Source of the DNA: Planctomycetota bacterium
GTDB lineage: Bacteria > Planctomycetota > Planctomycetia > Pirellulales > Thermoguttaceae
Direction of reading: 5' to 3'
DNA: 19,652 nt
Assembly (NCBI GenBank): GCA_018897395.1
Contig: JAHIKV010000054.1
Location: 1-19,652, forward strand
The translations under genes and the position numbers were made by a program. How positions within the stretch are numbered: position 1 is the first letter of the stretch; the number at the start of each line of letters is the position of its first letter. The notes beneath the pieces are model-generated. The model saw only the letters and a program-made list of their open reading frames with translations. It was not told where the DNA came from and searched no databases. Shown here piece by piece: positions 1 through 6,708 of this stretch.

Positions 1-347
1 AGCGGGCCGTTGTTCAACGATGAGAGGATGAGCTTGTTGTCGCCCCAGATCAGCTTGTTCGTCCAGCCCTTGAGCTGCCGGCCGCGCTCGTCCAGACTGA
101 ACAGCAGCGTCTGGTCTTTGTTCTTCCGCTTGGAGTCCACTGGCTCTTCGGCCCGCGGCTCGTCCACCTGCTCGATGACCTGGAACGGCAGGACGATATT
201 GCAGACCTCGCTCGACTTGCCGTTCCAGACCAGTTCCACCTCCCGCTTGTCCTCGAACAGCAGAAAGCGATACTTCTCCGGCAACGGCCTGTCCGCCTCG
301 ATAAAACGGACAATCTCCTGTTGCTCCGCTTCGGTGAGTCGCGGCAT
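1..347 (-). CDS. Site-specific DNA methyltransferase, N-terminal part (runs off the left edge)
   Basis: The minus strand is open from an ATG at 345-347 to the window edge, giving 115 codons without a stop. The protein starts MPRLTEAEQQEIVRFIEADR and continues with a Glu/Lys-rich lead region. It ends in 'GWTNKLIWGDNKLILSSL', which is the segment that normally lies just before the AdoMet-binding and DPPY catalytic motifs of type III Mod-like adenine methyltransferases ('NKLIWGDN'). The DPPY motif itself would lie beyond the window, so it is not seen. A purine-rich AGAAGAGGG stretch about 4 nt upstream of the ATG is a plausible ribosome-binding site and supports this start. The gene lies on the same strand as the upstream helicase but is separated by 225 bp containing three palindromes, so an operon is not obvious. 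Whether a restriction (Res) partner follows cannot be seen. Family assignment is from motif recognition only. Confidence 0.72.
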   Translation of the reverse strand, partial: MPRLTEAEQQEIVRFIEADRPLPEKYRFLLFEDKREVELVWNGKSSEVCNIVLPFQVIEQVDEPRAEEPVDSKRKNKDQTLLFSLDERGRQLKGWTNKLIWGDNKLILSSLNNGP

Positions 348-474
348 GGGCACCCTCTTCTTCTCGGTGTACTGCCCGGAGCCTAATCGGGTGGGCCTAC
401 TCGCTCATTCTAGCCTGAGGTTGGACGGGCACAACACCCCCCCTCGTCGGCCAAGGCAATTCCAAGTACAGCAG

Positions 475-537
475 GCCGGGTCGTGACCCGGCATGTTCGG
501 GCAACGATTGCGCATGACCGCCGGGTTGCAACCCGGC
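475..537. repeat. Pair of short perfect palindromes (REP-like)
   Basis: Two 18-bp palindromes lie 27 bp apart. Positions 475-492 read GCCGGGTCGTGACCCGGC (8-bp arms, 2-nt centre). Positions 520-537 read GCCGGGTTGCAACCCGGC, a perfect palindrome. They lie in the 225-bp gap between the helicase stop and the methyltransferase start. They look like two diverged copies of one REP-type hairpin and could form RNA hairpins at the 3' end of the helicase transcript. The rest of the gap shows no gene. Confidence 0.75.
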
Positions 538-550
538 TACGCTAGTCCTC

Positions 551-578
551 CCCGTCGTGTGTTCACGGCGGGCTAAAT
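551..578. repeat. Half REP composite ending in GGGCTAAAT
   Basis: CCCGTCGTG (551-559) pairs with CACGGCGGG (564-572) around a 4-nt loop with one G-U type mismatch, followed by CTAAAT. This is the right half of the composite repeat found complete at 9753-9837 and 11742-11825. On the minus strand its TTTAGCCC end contains the TAG stop codon of the helicase gene (573-575). The last residues or the stop of the helicase may therefore come from insertion of this element. Confidence 0.75.
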
Positions 579-2861
579 GGCTGGGCGTTTTTTTTGCTTC
601 GGGCGTCCGGGGGCTTTCTTGGTCGTCGGATAGTTCGGATTGTCGGCCTTCCCGGTCAATTCGTAGAGGAAGCGGCTGCAATGCGTGGGCCGGGCCTTGC
701 CCCATTTCCGCCGGTTCAGCGCCAAGGTCAGCGTCAACCGGCGTTGGGCGCGGGTCACGCCTACGTAGCACAAACGCCGCTCCTCGTCGACCGCCGCGCC
801 GTCGTTTGCCGGAAAAGGGGACAGGTCCAATTTGCCGGAACGGCCCTTCGGGTGCTGCGCACAAATTGGACCTGTCCCCTTTTCCGGCTTCAGGGACCGA
901 TGGTGCGGCAACGTGCCCTCTTCCATGCCGACCATGTACACTTCCCGAAACTCCAATCCCTTGGCCGCGTGGAGGGTCATCAGCGCCACGGCGTTCCGCT
1001 GCAACTTCGATTCCTTGTCCCGGTCGGCTTCGTTGCCGGTCAGCGCCGCCTCCTGCAGAAAAGCGACCAACGCCGATAAAGGGGACAGGTCCAATTTGCC
1101 GGAACGGCCCTTCGGGTGCTGCGCACAAATTGGACCAGTCCCCTTTTCCAGGTCCAATTTGCCGGAACGGCCCTCCGGGTGCTGCGCACAAATTGGACCT
1201 GTCCCCTTTTCCGAATCCAATTTGCCGGAACGGCCCTCCGGGTGCTGCGCACAAATTGGACCTGTCCCCTTTTCCGACGCGGCCACCGCGTTGACCAACT
1301 CTTCGACCGACGCCCAGCGGGCATCCCGATCGTTCACGTTCGGGTACAATCGGACTAGTTCTTTCTTGTAAGAGATTTCCGTCAGTAACGTCTTGACCAC
1401 TTCCGCTAGGCCGACGTTCCGTCGGCCGCTAAACTCAGAATTATCGCCGCGTGAAGTCGATTGTATCCACCGTCGAAAGCGTTCGATCATCGAGTGGAAG
1501 CGTTCGACCGCCTGTTTGGCGGCGTCCGAGAGTCCGCTCGGTTTGCCCGCTCGGGGCAGAATCCGCCACAGCGGCTTGCCTTGCTGGATCGCCTCTTCCA
1601 TCAGCCGTTTTACGGTGGTCTGGCCGATTCCGCGAGGCGGCGTGTTGATGATCCGCAACAGCGACGACTCGTCGGCCGGATTGGCCAGCACTTTCAGATA
1701 GGCCAACACGTCGCGGACTTCCTTGCGGTCGTAGAAGGACATCCCGCCCATGAGGATATAAGGGATTTTTGCCCGGCGAAGTTCCATCTCGAAGGCCCGC
1801 GGCTGCTCGTTGGTCCGGCAGAGGACGGCAAAATCCTTCGGTTTGCGATTCTTTTCGGCAATCCGAAGGGCGATTTCTCCGACGACGGTTCGAGCCTCCT
1901 CGATCTCGTCCTCGAGTTGCAGGATTCGAGGCGGTTCGCCGCGGCACGTCGCCCGCAGAACCTTCGCGTACCGGAGTTTATTGAAGGCGATCAGGCGGTT
2001 CGCCCAGGCGAGAATTTCGCGCGTCGAGCGGTAGTTCACCTCGAGCCGGACGACCTTAGCCTCGGGCCAGTCGTTCTTGAATCGCAAGATATGCGCCACT
2101 TCGGCGCCCCGCCAGCCGTAGATCGACTGGTCGTCGTCGCCGACGACGCACAGATTTCGGTGCCCGGCCGCCAAGGCCTTGACGATCCGATACTGACTGG
2201 CGTTGGTGTCCTGATACTCGTCTACCAGCAGGTGGTCGAACCGTCCGGCCTCTGCGCGGCGAGCGTCCGTATACTTCGCAAAAAGCTCCTCGGTGCAAAG
2301 CAGCAGGTCGTCGAAGTCCAACGCGCCGGCGGCCTTCAGCGCGTTTTGATAGCGACGGTATGCGACCGAGGCCAGATGCTCCTTGTCGGTTTGCGCCGAT
2401 GCGGCCGCCTGCTCCGGCCGGACCGAAGCCGATTTCCACCGGCCGATGAAATAGAGCAAGTCGCCGGGGCGAAGCATTCCTTCAGCCACCTTGATCTCGC
2501 GCAAAGCGGCTCGGGCCACGCCCTCCTGGTCGCCCCGATCGTAGATGGCGAAGTTTTCCGGATAACCCAACCGTCGGATGTTGCGGCGGAGAATGCGGAC
2601 GCAGAGCGAGTGGAAGGTCGAGATTTCCGGCCGCTGCTTGAGTCTCTTTCCCAACAAGGCGGCCGCCCGCTCTTGCATCTCGTCGGCGGCTTTGTTGGTA
2701 AAGGTGACGGCCAGTATCCGTGCGGGCCGGACGCGGTTGCGGATCAGCTCGGCGATGCGGTATGTCACCACGCGGGTCTTTCCCGTGCCCGCGCCGGCCA
2801 AAACCAACATCGGCCCGGAGAGCGTGTGGACGGCATCATACTGGGCGGGGTTCAAGTCCAT
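573..2861 (-). CDS. UvrD/Rep/PcrA-type superfamily 1 DNA helicase carrying in-frame palindromic insertions
   Basis: The 762-residue protein has all the SF1A helicase motifs in order: Q motif LNPAQYDAV (3-11), Walker A AGAGTGKT (22-29), motif Ia AVTFTNKAADEM (51-62), motif II VDEYQDTN (213-220), motif III VVGDDDQSIYGWRGA (239-253), motif IV LEVNYRS (273-279), motif V TLHAAKGLEF (629-638) and motif VI EERRLCYVGVTRA (693-705). It should be a 3'-5' ATP-dependent DNA unwinding enzyme used in repair or replication restart. Two foreign segments interrupt it: residues 529-596 (three tandem copies) and 660-684 (one copy), all reading KGTGPICAQHP(E/K)GRSGKLD. Without these ~93 residues the length is about 670, close to Rep. 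Both insertions fall in loops, the second just before motif VI, and no motif is lost, so activity may be kept. The start at 2861 gives a complete Q motif. The stop codon lies inside a REP-like repeat. Confidence 0.93.
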   Translation of the reverse strand: MDLNPAQYDAVHTLSGPMLVLAGAGTGKTRVVTYRIAELIRNRVRPARILAVTFTNKAADEMQERAAALLGKRLKQRPEISTFHSLCVRILRRNIRRLGYPENFAIYDRGDQEGVARAALREIKVAEGMLRPGDLLYFIGRWKSASVRPEQAAASAQTDKEHLASVAYRRYQNALKAAGALDFDDLLLCTEELFAKYTDARRAEAGRFDHLLVDEYQDTNASQYRIVKALAAGHRNLCVVGDDDQSIYGWRGAEVAHILRFKNDWPEAKVVRLEVNYRSTREILAWANRLIAFNKLRYAKVLRATCRGEPPRILQLEDEIEEARTVVGEIALRIAEKNRKPKDFAVLCRTNEQPRAFEMELRRAKIPYILMGGMSFYDRKEVRDVLAYLKVLANPADESSLLRIINTPPRGIGQTTVKRLMEEAIQQGKPLWRILPRAGKPSGLSDAAKQAVERFHSMIERFRRWIQSTSRGDNSEFSGRRNVGLAEVVKTLLTEISYKKELVRLYPNVNDRDARWASVEELVNAVAASEKGTGPICAQHPEGRSGKLDSEKGTGPICAQHPEGRSGKLDLEKGTGPICAQHPKGRSGKLDLSPLSALVAFLQEAALTGNEADRDKESKLQRNAVALMTLHAAKGLEFREVYMVGMEEGTLPHHRSLKPEKGTGPICAQHPKGRSGKLDLSPFPANDGAAVDEERRLCYVGVTRAQRRLTLTLALNRRKWGKARPTHCSRFLYELTGKADNPNYPTTKKAPGRPKQKKRPAI
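811..885. repeat. Full-length 75-bp palindromic element inside the helicase gene
   Basis: A 24-bp left arm at 811-834 is the exact reverse complement of the right arm at 862-885, around a 27-bp centre (835-861) with its own CCC-TTC-GGG inner hairpin. The arms contain AAAAGGGGACAGGTCC and GGACCTGTCCCCTTTT. The length, 75 bp, is 25 codons. No TAA, TAG or TGA occurs on either strand, so all six frames are open. In the helicase frame it encodes EKGTGPICAQHPKGRSGKLD followed by LSPFP. Confidence 0.95.
1077..1275. repeat. Three tandem copies (63-bp period) of the same palindromic element inside the helicase gene
   Basis: The core CCAATTTGCCGGAACGGCCC begins at 1091, 1154 and 1217, an exact 63-bp (21-codon) period. 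The first unit has an almost complete left arm (from about 1077). Units two and three lack the outer ~12 bp of the left arm, which explains 63 instead of 75 bp. The right arm of unit one has CCAGTCC instead of CCTGTCC. The centres differ by single bases (CCCTTCGGG versus CCCTCCGGG), so the copies have begun to diverge. Translation in the helicase frame is uninterrupted. Confidence 0.95.
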
Positions 2862-3036
2862 TTGTTTGGGTGTTTCTCGCCGTTGATTGTCACCGGAGGA
2901 GATGAATCGTGGCGCGACAGTTGACGGTCAGGCTCCAAAAACATAATCCAAATCACCGATGGTAAGCCGAGGGCTTCGTTGCGGGAAGGGGTCGCGAGCT
3001 TGCAATCCATGGGGGCCTGATACATACTAAGTGTTT

Positions 3037-3060
3037 GCCGGCAAGAGCGTTATTGCCGGC
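3037..3060. repeat. Inverted repeat upstream of the HtrA-like gene
   Basis: GCCGGCAA (3037-3044) and TTGCCGGC (3053-3060) form an 8-bp stem with an 8-nt loop, about 40 bp before the chosen start of the protease gene. It may be a leader hairpin or an operator. The rest of the 240-bp gap between the divergent helicase and protease genes must hold both promoters, but I see no convincing -35/-10 pair. Confidence 0.45.
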
Positions 3061-3101
3061 GTAACTTTCCTGTGCCACCCCCCATGAAGCGTGGTGCCGC
3101 A

Positions 3102-5282
3102 ATGAAATTCCGAAAACTTTCACTTGAACTCCTCTTCGTGACGGCCGTCCTGGCGCTGGGGTTGTGTTCCGGTCAAACCCTCGGTCGGCAGACCGTTTTG
3201 GCGCAGGATCAGGCCATTATCGAAGCGCCGAAGGACCTTGCCGGATACAAGGCCATGGAAACGCGGGTCAAGGAGGTGGTGGCCAAGGTCTTGCCGGCGG
3301 TGGTGGGCATCCGGGTCGGCGGCGCCTCGGGCAGCGGCGTTATCGTCAGCGAGGACGGGATCGTTATGACCGCCGGACACGTCGTCGGCAAACCCGGTCA
3401 AGACGTCACCTTCATCTTTCACGACGGTAAAACCGCCAAGGGAAAAACGCTCGGCATGTCGATGCCGACCGACGTCGGGCTAATGAAGATCACCGACCCC
3501 GGCAAGTGGCCGGTCGCGCCGCAAGGAGATTCCGACACCGTGAAGCCGGGCGCGTGGTGCGTGGCCTTCGGCCATCCGCTGGGGTATCGGCCTGGACGGC
3601 CGCCGGTGGTCCGCGTCGGCCGCGTGCTGGAGATAACCGACCGCGTCATACGCACCGACTGCCCGTTGGTCGGCGGCGATTCCGGCGGGCCGCTGTTTGA
3701 TCTGGACGGAAAGATTGTCGGCATCAACAGCCGCATTGCCGGGCCGGCCGACGTGAATCTACACGCCCCGATCAATCTCTTCCGCGAGTGCTGGGACCGG
3801 CTGATGAAAGGTGAATCCTGGAATACCGACCTGCCGAGCCGCGACGACGCGGACGTGAAAACACCCTTCCGCGAGGTTGTCCGGGCCGCGAATCAATGCG
3901 TGGTGCGCGTGAAGTGCGACGGCAAGGACGCGGCGCTGGGAACGATCGTCGGCCCCGACGGTTGGGTGTTGACCAAGGCCAGCGAGTTGAAGGGCAAGGT
4001 CGTCTGCCGGCTTGCCGACGGCCGCGATCTGGAGGCCCGCATCGTCGGCATCCACCCCCCGCTCGACCTGGCGATGTTGAAAATCGACGCGGTTGATCTG
4101 CCGATAATCCCTTGGAAGACCGGCAAGGTGGACGTGGGGCAATGGCTGATCTCGGCGGGGATGGGCGACGATCCGTTGGCCGTGGGGGTGATTAGCGTTC
4201 CCCGCCTCGCGATCCCGCCCGTCGGCGGAGTGATCGGCGTCCAACTCGGCGACAAGGACGGAGCGGCCTACGTCATGAAAGTCGTCCCCAAAAGTCCGGC
4301 GGAGAAGGCCGGCCTGAAACCGGACGACATTATCACTCACGTCAATGGAAAAGCCGCCGCCAACAGCGACGAGGTCAGAAGTCTGGTGCGACAACACCGG
4401 CCAGGCGCAACTGTCACGCTGACCGTCAAACGCGACGGAGAGACACTGAATATCCCCGTAAAACTTGGAAAACTCTCTTCGCCGGCGCTGAAAAAACAAC
4501 AAATGATGAATAGCTTGGGCGTTGGAGTCAGCAAGCGGTCCGACAATTTTCCCGCCGTCTTGCAACACGACACCGTGATAAATCCCGTCGATTGCGGCGG
4601 CCCTGTGATCGACCTTAGCGGAAGAGTGGTCGGAGTGAACATTGCGCACGCCGGCCGGACGGAGACGTACTGTCTCCCGACCGACGTGTTGATCGCGCCG
4701 ATGTATGAATTGATGTCCGGTCGGCTCTCGCCCGCTTTGCTCAAGGCGGCACAAAAAGCCGCCGAGGAAAAATCCGCTGCCGAGAAGAAGGCCGCCGAGG
4801 AAAAGAAGGCGGCCGAGGAAAAAGCCGCCGCCGAGAAGAAGGCGGCCGAGGAAAAAGCCGCTGCCGAGAAGAAGGCGGCCGAGGAAAAGAAGGCGGCCGA
4901 GGAAAAAGCCGCCGCCGAGAAGAAGGCGGCCGAGGAAAAAGCCGCAGCCGAGAAGAAGGCCGCCGAGGAAAAGAAGGCCGCCGAGGAAAAAGCCGCCGCC
5001 GAGAAGAAGGCCGCCGAGGAAAAAGCCGCCGCCGAGGAAAAAAAGGCGGCCGAGGAAAAAGCCGCAGCCGAGAAGAAGGCCGCCGAGGAAAAAGCCGCCG
5101 CCGAGGAAAAAAAGGCGGCCGAGGAAAAAGCCGCAGCCGAGAAGAAGGCCGCCGAGGAAAAGAAGGCCGAGGATAAACCTGCCCCAAAACAGGAGCCGGA
5201 AGAAAAGAAATCCAACGGCAGTAGTAGTCCGTCACCAGACCGTCAGGGCGGCATACTTGTGCAATCCGTTTCGGCGAAATGA
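3102..5282 (+). CDS. Secreted HtrA/DegP-like serine protease with a degenerate second protease domain, PDZ domain and Lys/Ala/Glu coiled-coil tail
   Basis: From the ATG at 3102 the protein has 726 residues and begins with a Sec signal peptide (MKFRKLSLELLFVTAVLALG). A GTG at 3072 and an ATG at 3084 are alternative in-frame starts. No clear Shine-Dalgarno decides between them. Domain one (about 55-235) is a trypsin-like S1C fold with His93 (TAGHVV), Asp124 (PTDVGLMK) and Ser194 (GGDSGGP), a complete triad. Domain two (about 256-370, completed at 488-530) resembles it, but the His position is Ser294 (TKASEL) and the Ser position is Cys498 (VDCGGP), so it is probably inactive. A PDZ domain (about 376-456) sits between its halves. 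Residues about 550-690 are an almost pure Ala/Lys/Glu helix like TolA domain II. A role in periplasmic protein quality control or envelope spanning is inferred. Confidence 0.88.
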   Translation: MKFRKLSLELLFVTAVLALGLCSGQTLGRQTVLAQDQAIIEAPKDLAGYKAMETRVKEVVAKVLPAVVGIRVGGASGSGVIVSEDGIVMTAGHVVGKPGQDVTFIFHDGKTAKGKTLGMSMPTDVGLMKITDPGKWPVAPQGDSDTVKPGAWCVAFGHPLGYRPGRPPVVRVGRVLEITDRVIRTDCPLVGGDSGGPLFDLDGKIVGINSRIAGPADVNLHAPINLFRECWDRLMKGESWNTDLPSRDDADVKTPFREVVRAANQCVVRVKCDGKDAALGTIVGPDGWVLTKASELKGKVVCRLADGRDLEARIVGIHPPLDLAMLKIDAVDLPIIPWKTGKVDVGQWLISAGMGDDPLAVGVISVPRLAIPPVGGVIGVQLGDKDGAAYVMKVVPKSPAEKAGLKPDDIITHVNGKAAANSDEVRSLVRQHRPGATVTLTVKRDGETLNIPVKLGKLSSPALKKQQMMNSLGVGVSKRSDNFPAVLQHDTVINPVDCGGPVIDLSGRVVGVNIAHAGRTETYCLPTDVLIAPMYELMSGRLSPALLKAAQKAAEEKSAAEKKAAEEKKAAEEKAAAEKKAAEEKAAAEKKAAEEKKAAEEKAAAEKKAAEEKAAAEKKAAEEKKAAEEKAAAEKKAAEEKAAAEEKKAAEEKAAAEKKAAEEKAAAEEKKAAEEKAAAEKKAAEEKKAEDKPAPKQEPEEKKSNGSSSPSPDRQGGILVQSVSAK
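4750..5169 (+). repeat. Low-complexity tandem region encoding the (A/E/K) coiled coil
   Basis: About 420 bp of reiterated 'gccgccgaggaaaa(a/g)' modules, 15-18 bp each, encode AAEEK, AAAEKK and AAEEKK blocks in 11-residue combinations (hendecads), which suits a long straight helix. Near-identical codons (gcggcc/gccgcc, gag/gaa) show recent slippage-type expansion rather than old divergence. It also keeps other frames open and creates long spurious antisense ORFs. Confidence 0.9.
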
Positions 5283-5376
5283 ATTGCACGACGGACGGCA
5301 AGGATGAGCTTATGGTCTTTGGCGTTCGTCTACGGGTCCACAGTCCGTCGCACCCCAGAGGTAATGGAGAAGACCA

Positions 5377-6633
5377 ATGCACGGTTGCCGAATAAACAGG
5401 CGTAATTTCTTGAAGCGGACGGCAACAGTCGCGGCCGCGCCCTGCGTCATCACTTCGGCCGCGCTGGGCAATGCCGACACGCCGCCCGCCAGCGAGCGGG
5501 TCGCACTGGGACACATCGGCGTCGGCAATCAAGGCGGTAATCTGTTCCGCGCCTTCCAGCGGTGCAAGGGGACGCAAAGCGTCGCCGTCGCCGACGCCTA
5601 CCGGGACCGCCGCGAAGCCTACGCACGATTGATCAAAGGCGCCGCATACGGCGACTTCCGGGAGCTGCTGGCCCGCGACGACATCGACGCGGTTGTCGTT
5701 GCCACGCCGGACCATTGGCACGTGCCGATCGCCATTGCCGCGGCCCGGGCGAAAAAAGACGCCTACGTGGAAAAGCCCCTGGGTGTGAGCATCGAGCAGG
5801 ACTTCGCTTGCCTTCAGGCGTTCACTGAGAACGGTCGCATTTTCCAGTACGGTACGCAGCAGCGCAGCTCCAAACGCTGCCGGTTCGGCTGCGAGTTGGT
5901 CCGCGGCGGGCGGATCGGGAAGGTGCATGCCATCGAGGTCGTGGCGCCCAACGGCGGCGCGGGCGGTTCGACGCAAGCGGTTCCGGTCCCGCCCAATCTG
6001 GACTACGAGATGTGGTGTGGCCCGGCGCCGGTGAAGCCCTACACGGCCGACCGCTGCCATCCGCCGGGAACCTATTTCATTTACGACTACGCCATCGGTT
6101 ATCTCGGCGGTTGGGGCGCCCATCCGCTGGACATCATGGTGTGGGGCAGCGACGCCGACCTTGCCGGCCCGATCACGGTCGAAGGGACGGGCGTGATCCC
6201 GACCGAAGGTCTCTACGATACCGTTTACAACTGGGACATGAAGCTTCAGTTGGGCGACGGCGTTAAGATGACCTTCAAGCCCGGCGGCGATTCCACGAAA
6301 TTCATCGGCACCGAAGGTTGGGTGCGAATTTGGCGCGGCGGCATCGACGCCGAACCTAAGTCGCTGCTCGGCTCGACCATCGGTCCCAACGACGTACACC
6401 TGGTCAACAGCCCAAACCACTATCAGAACTTCGTCGATTCGGTCAAGTCGCGCAAGCCGGCGGTCAGTCCGCTGGAGCACGCCGTCCGCAGCGACACGAT
6501 CAGCCTGCTGTGCGACATTGCCGTCCGCACCAAGCGGCGCATCGTCTGGGATCCCAAGCGGGCGACCATCGTGGGCGACGCCGAGGCGGCCAAGATGATG
6601 CACCGCGAAATGCGGCCGCCTTGGACGATATGA
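5377..6633 (+). CDS. Tat-exported Gfo/Idh/MocA family NAD(P)-dependent oxidoreductase
   Basis: The 418-residue protein starts with a twin-arginine signal (NRRNFLKRTATVAAAPCVIT, about residues 7-26), so it is exported folded with its cofactor. The Rossmann motif GVGNQG is at 48-53 and the family motif EKPLG at 132-136. A conserved GGWGAHPLDIM segment follows in the C-terminal substrate domain. The start is supported by a GGAGAAG ribosome site at 5366-5372, 4 nt before the ATG. Members oxidise or reduce sugars or inositols. Planctomycetes carry many exported paralogues whose substrates are mostly unknown, and none can be named here. It follows the protease gene after 94 bp on the same strand. 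The C-terminus (HREMRPPWTI) is typical of the family. Confidence 0.93.
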   Translation: MHGCRINRRNFLKRTATVAAAPCVITSAALGNADTPPASERVALGHIGVGNQGGNLFRAFQRCKGTQSVAVADAYRDRREAYARLIKGAAYGDFRELLARDDIDAVVVATPDHWHVPIAIAAARAKKDAYVEKPLGVSIEQDFACLQAFTENGRIFQYGTQQRSSKRCRFGCELVRGGRIGKVHAIEVVAPNGGAGGSTQAVPVPPNLDYEMWCGPAPVKPYTADRCHPPGTYFIYDYAIGYLGGWGAHPLDIMVWGSDADLAGPITVEGTGVIPTEGLYDTVYNWDMKLQLGDGVKMTFKPGGDSTKFIGTEGWVRIWRGGIDAEPKSLLGSTIGPNDVHLVNSPNHYQNFVDSVKSRKPAVSPLEHAVRSDTISLLCDIAVRTKRRIVWDPKRATIVGDAEAAKMMHREMRPPWTI

Positions 6634-6670
6634 TAGCTGAGTGGTGGGTTTAGCCGCCGCTTTCGCGCGG

Positions 6671-6707
6671 CGAGGATTTTCGCCGCGGCAACTTCGCAAA
6701 ATCCTCG
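6671..6707. repeat. 10-bp inverted repeat just before the LRR gene
   Basis: CGAGGATTTT (6671-6680) and AAAATCCTCG (6698-6707) are perfect complements around a 17-nt GC-rich loop, ending one base before the LRR start codon. It could end the oxidoreductase transcript (GC-rich stem then TTTT at 6677-6680) or mask the LRR gene start in mRNA. Both are inference. Confidence 0.55.
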
Positions 6708-6708
6708 G

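Noticed and set aside
811..1275. The repeated palindromes as a CRISPR array
   Set aside because: The 63-bp period contains no unique spacers. Units are near-identical throughout and code in frame in a helicase.
397..1294. Several ORFs made largely of KGTGPICRNGPSGAAHKLD or KGDRSNLCAAPEGPFRQIG repeats
   Set aside because: They are other-frame readings of the palindromic element, which is open in all six frames. Only the helicase frame has domain support.
1461..2924. A 487-residue plus-strand ORF opposite the helicase
   Set aside because: It mirrors the helicase reading frame on the opposite strand. The helicase motifs prove which strand codes, and the ORF has no recognisable domain.
2891..2945. 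A 14-codon ORF with GGAGGAG touching its ATG in the helicase-protease gap
   Set aside because: Spacing between the Shine-Dalgarno and ATG is zero and the peptide is too short and featureless to support.
4741..6699. A 652-residue minus-strand ORF across the protease tail and oxidoreductase gene
   Set aside because: It is the antisense of two well-supported genes. Its length comes from the stop-poor coiled-coil repeat and GC-rich codon bias, and its Arg/Pro/Phe-rich product has no protein-like pattern.
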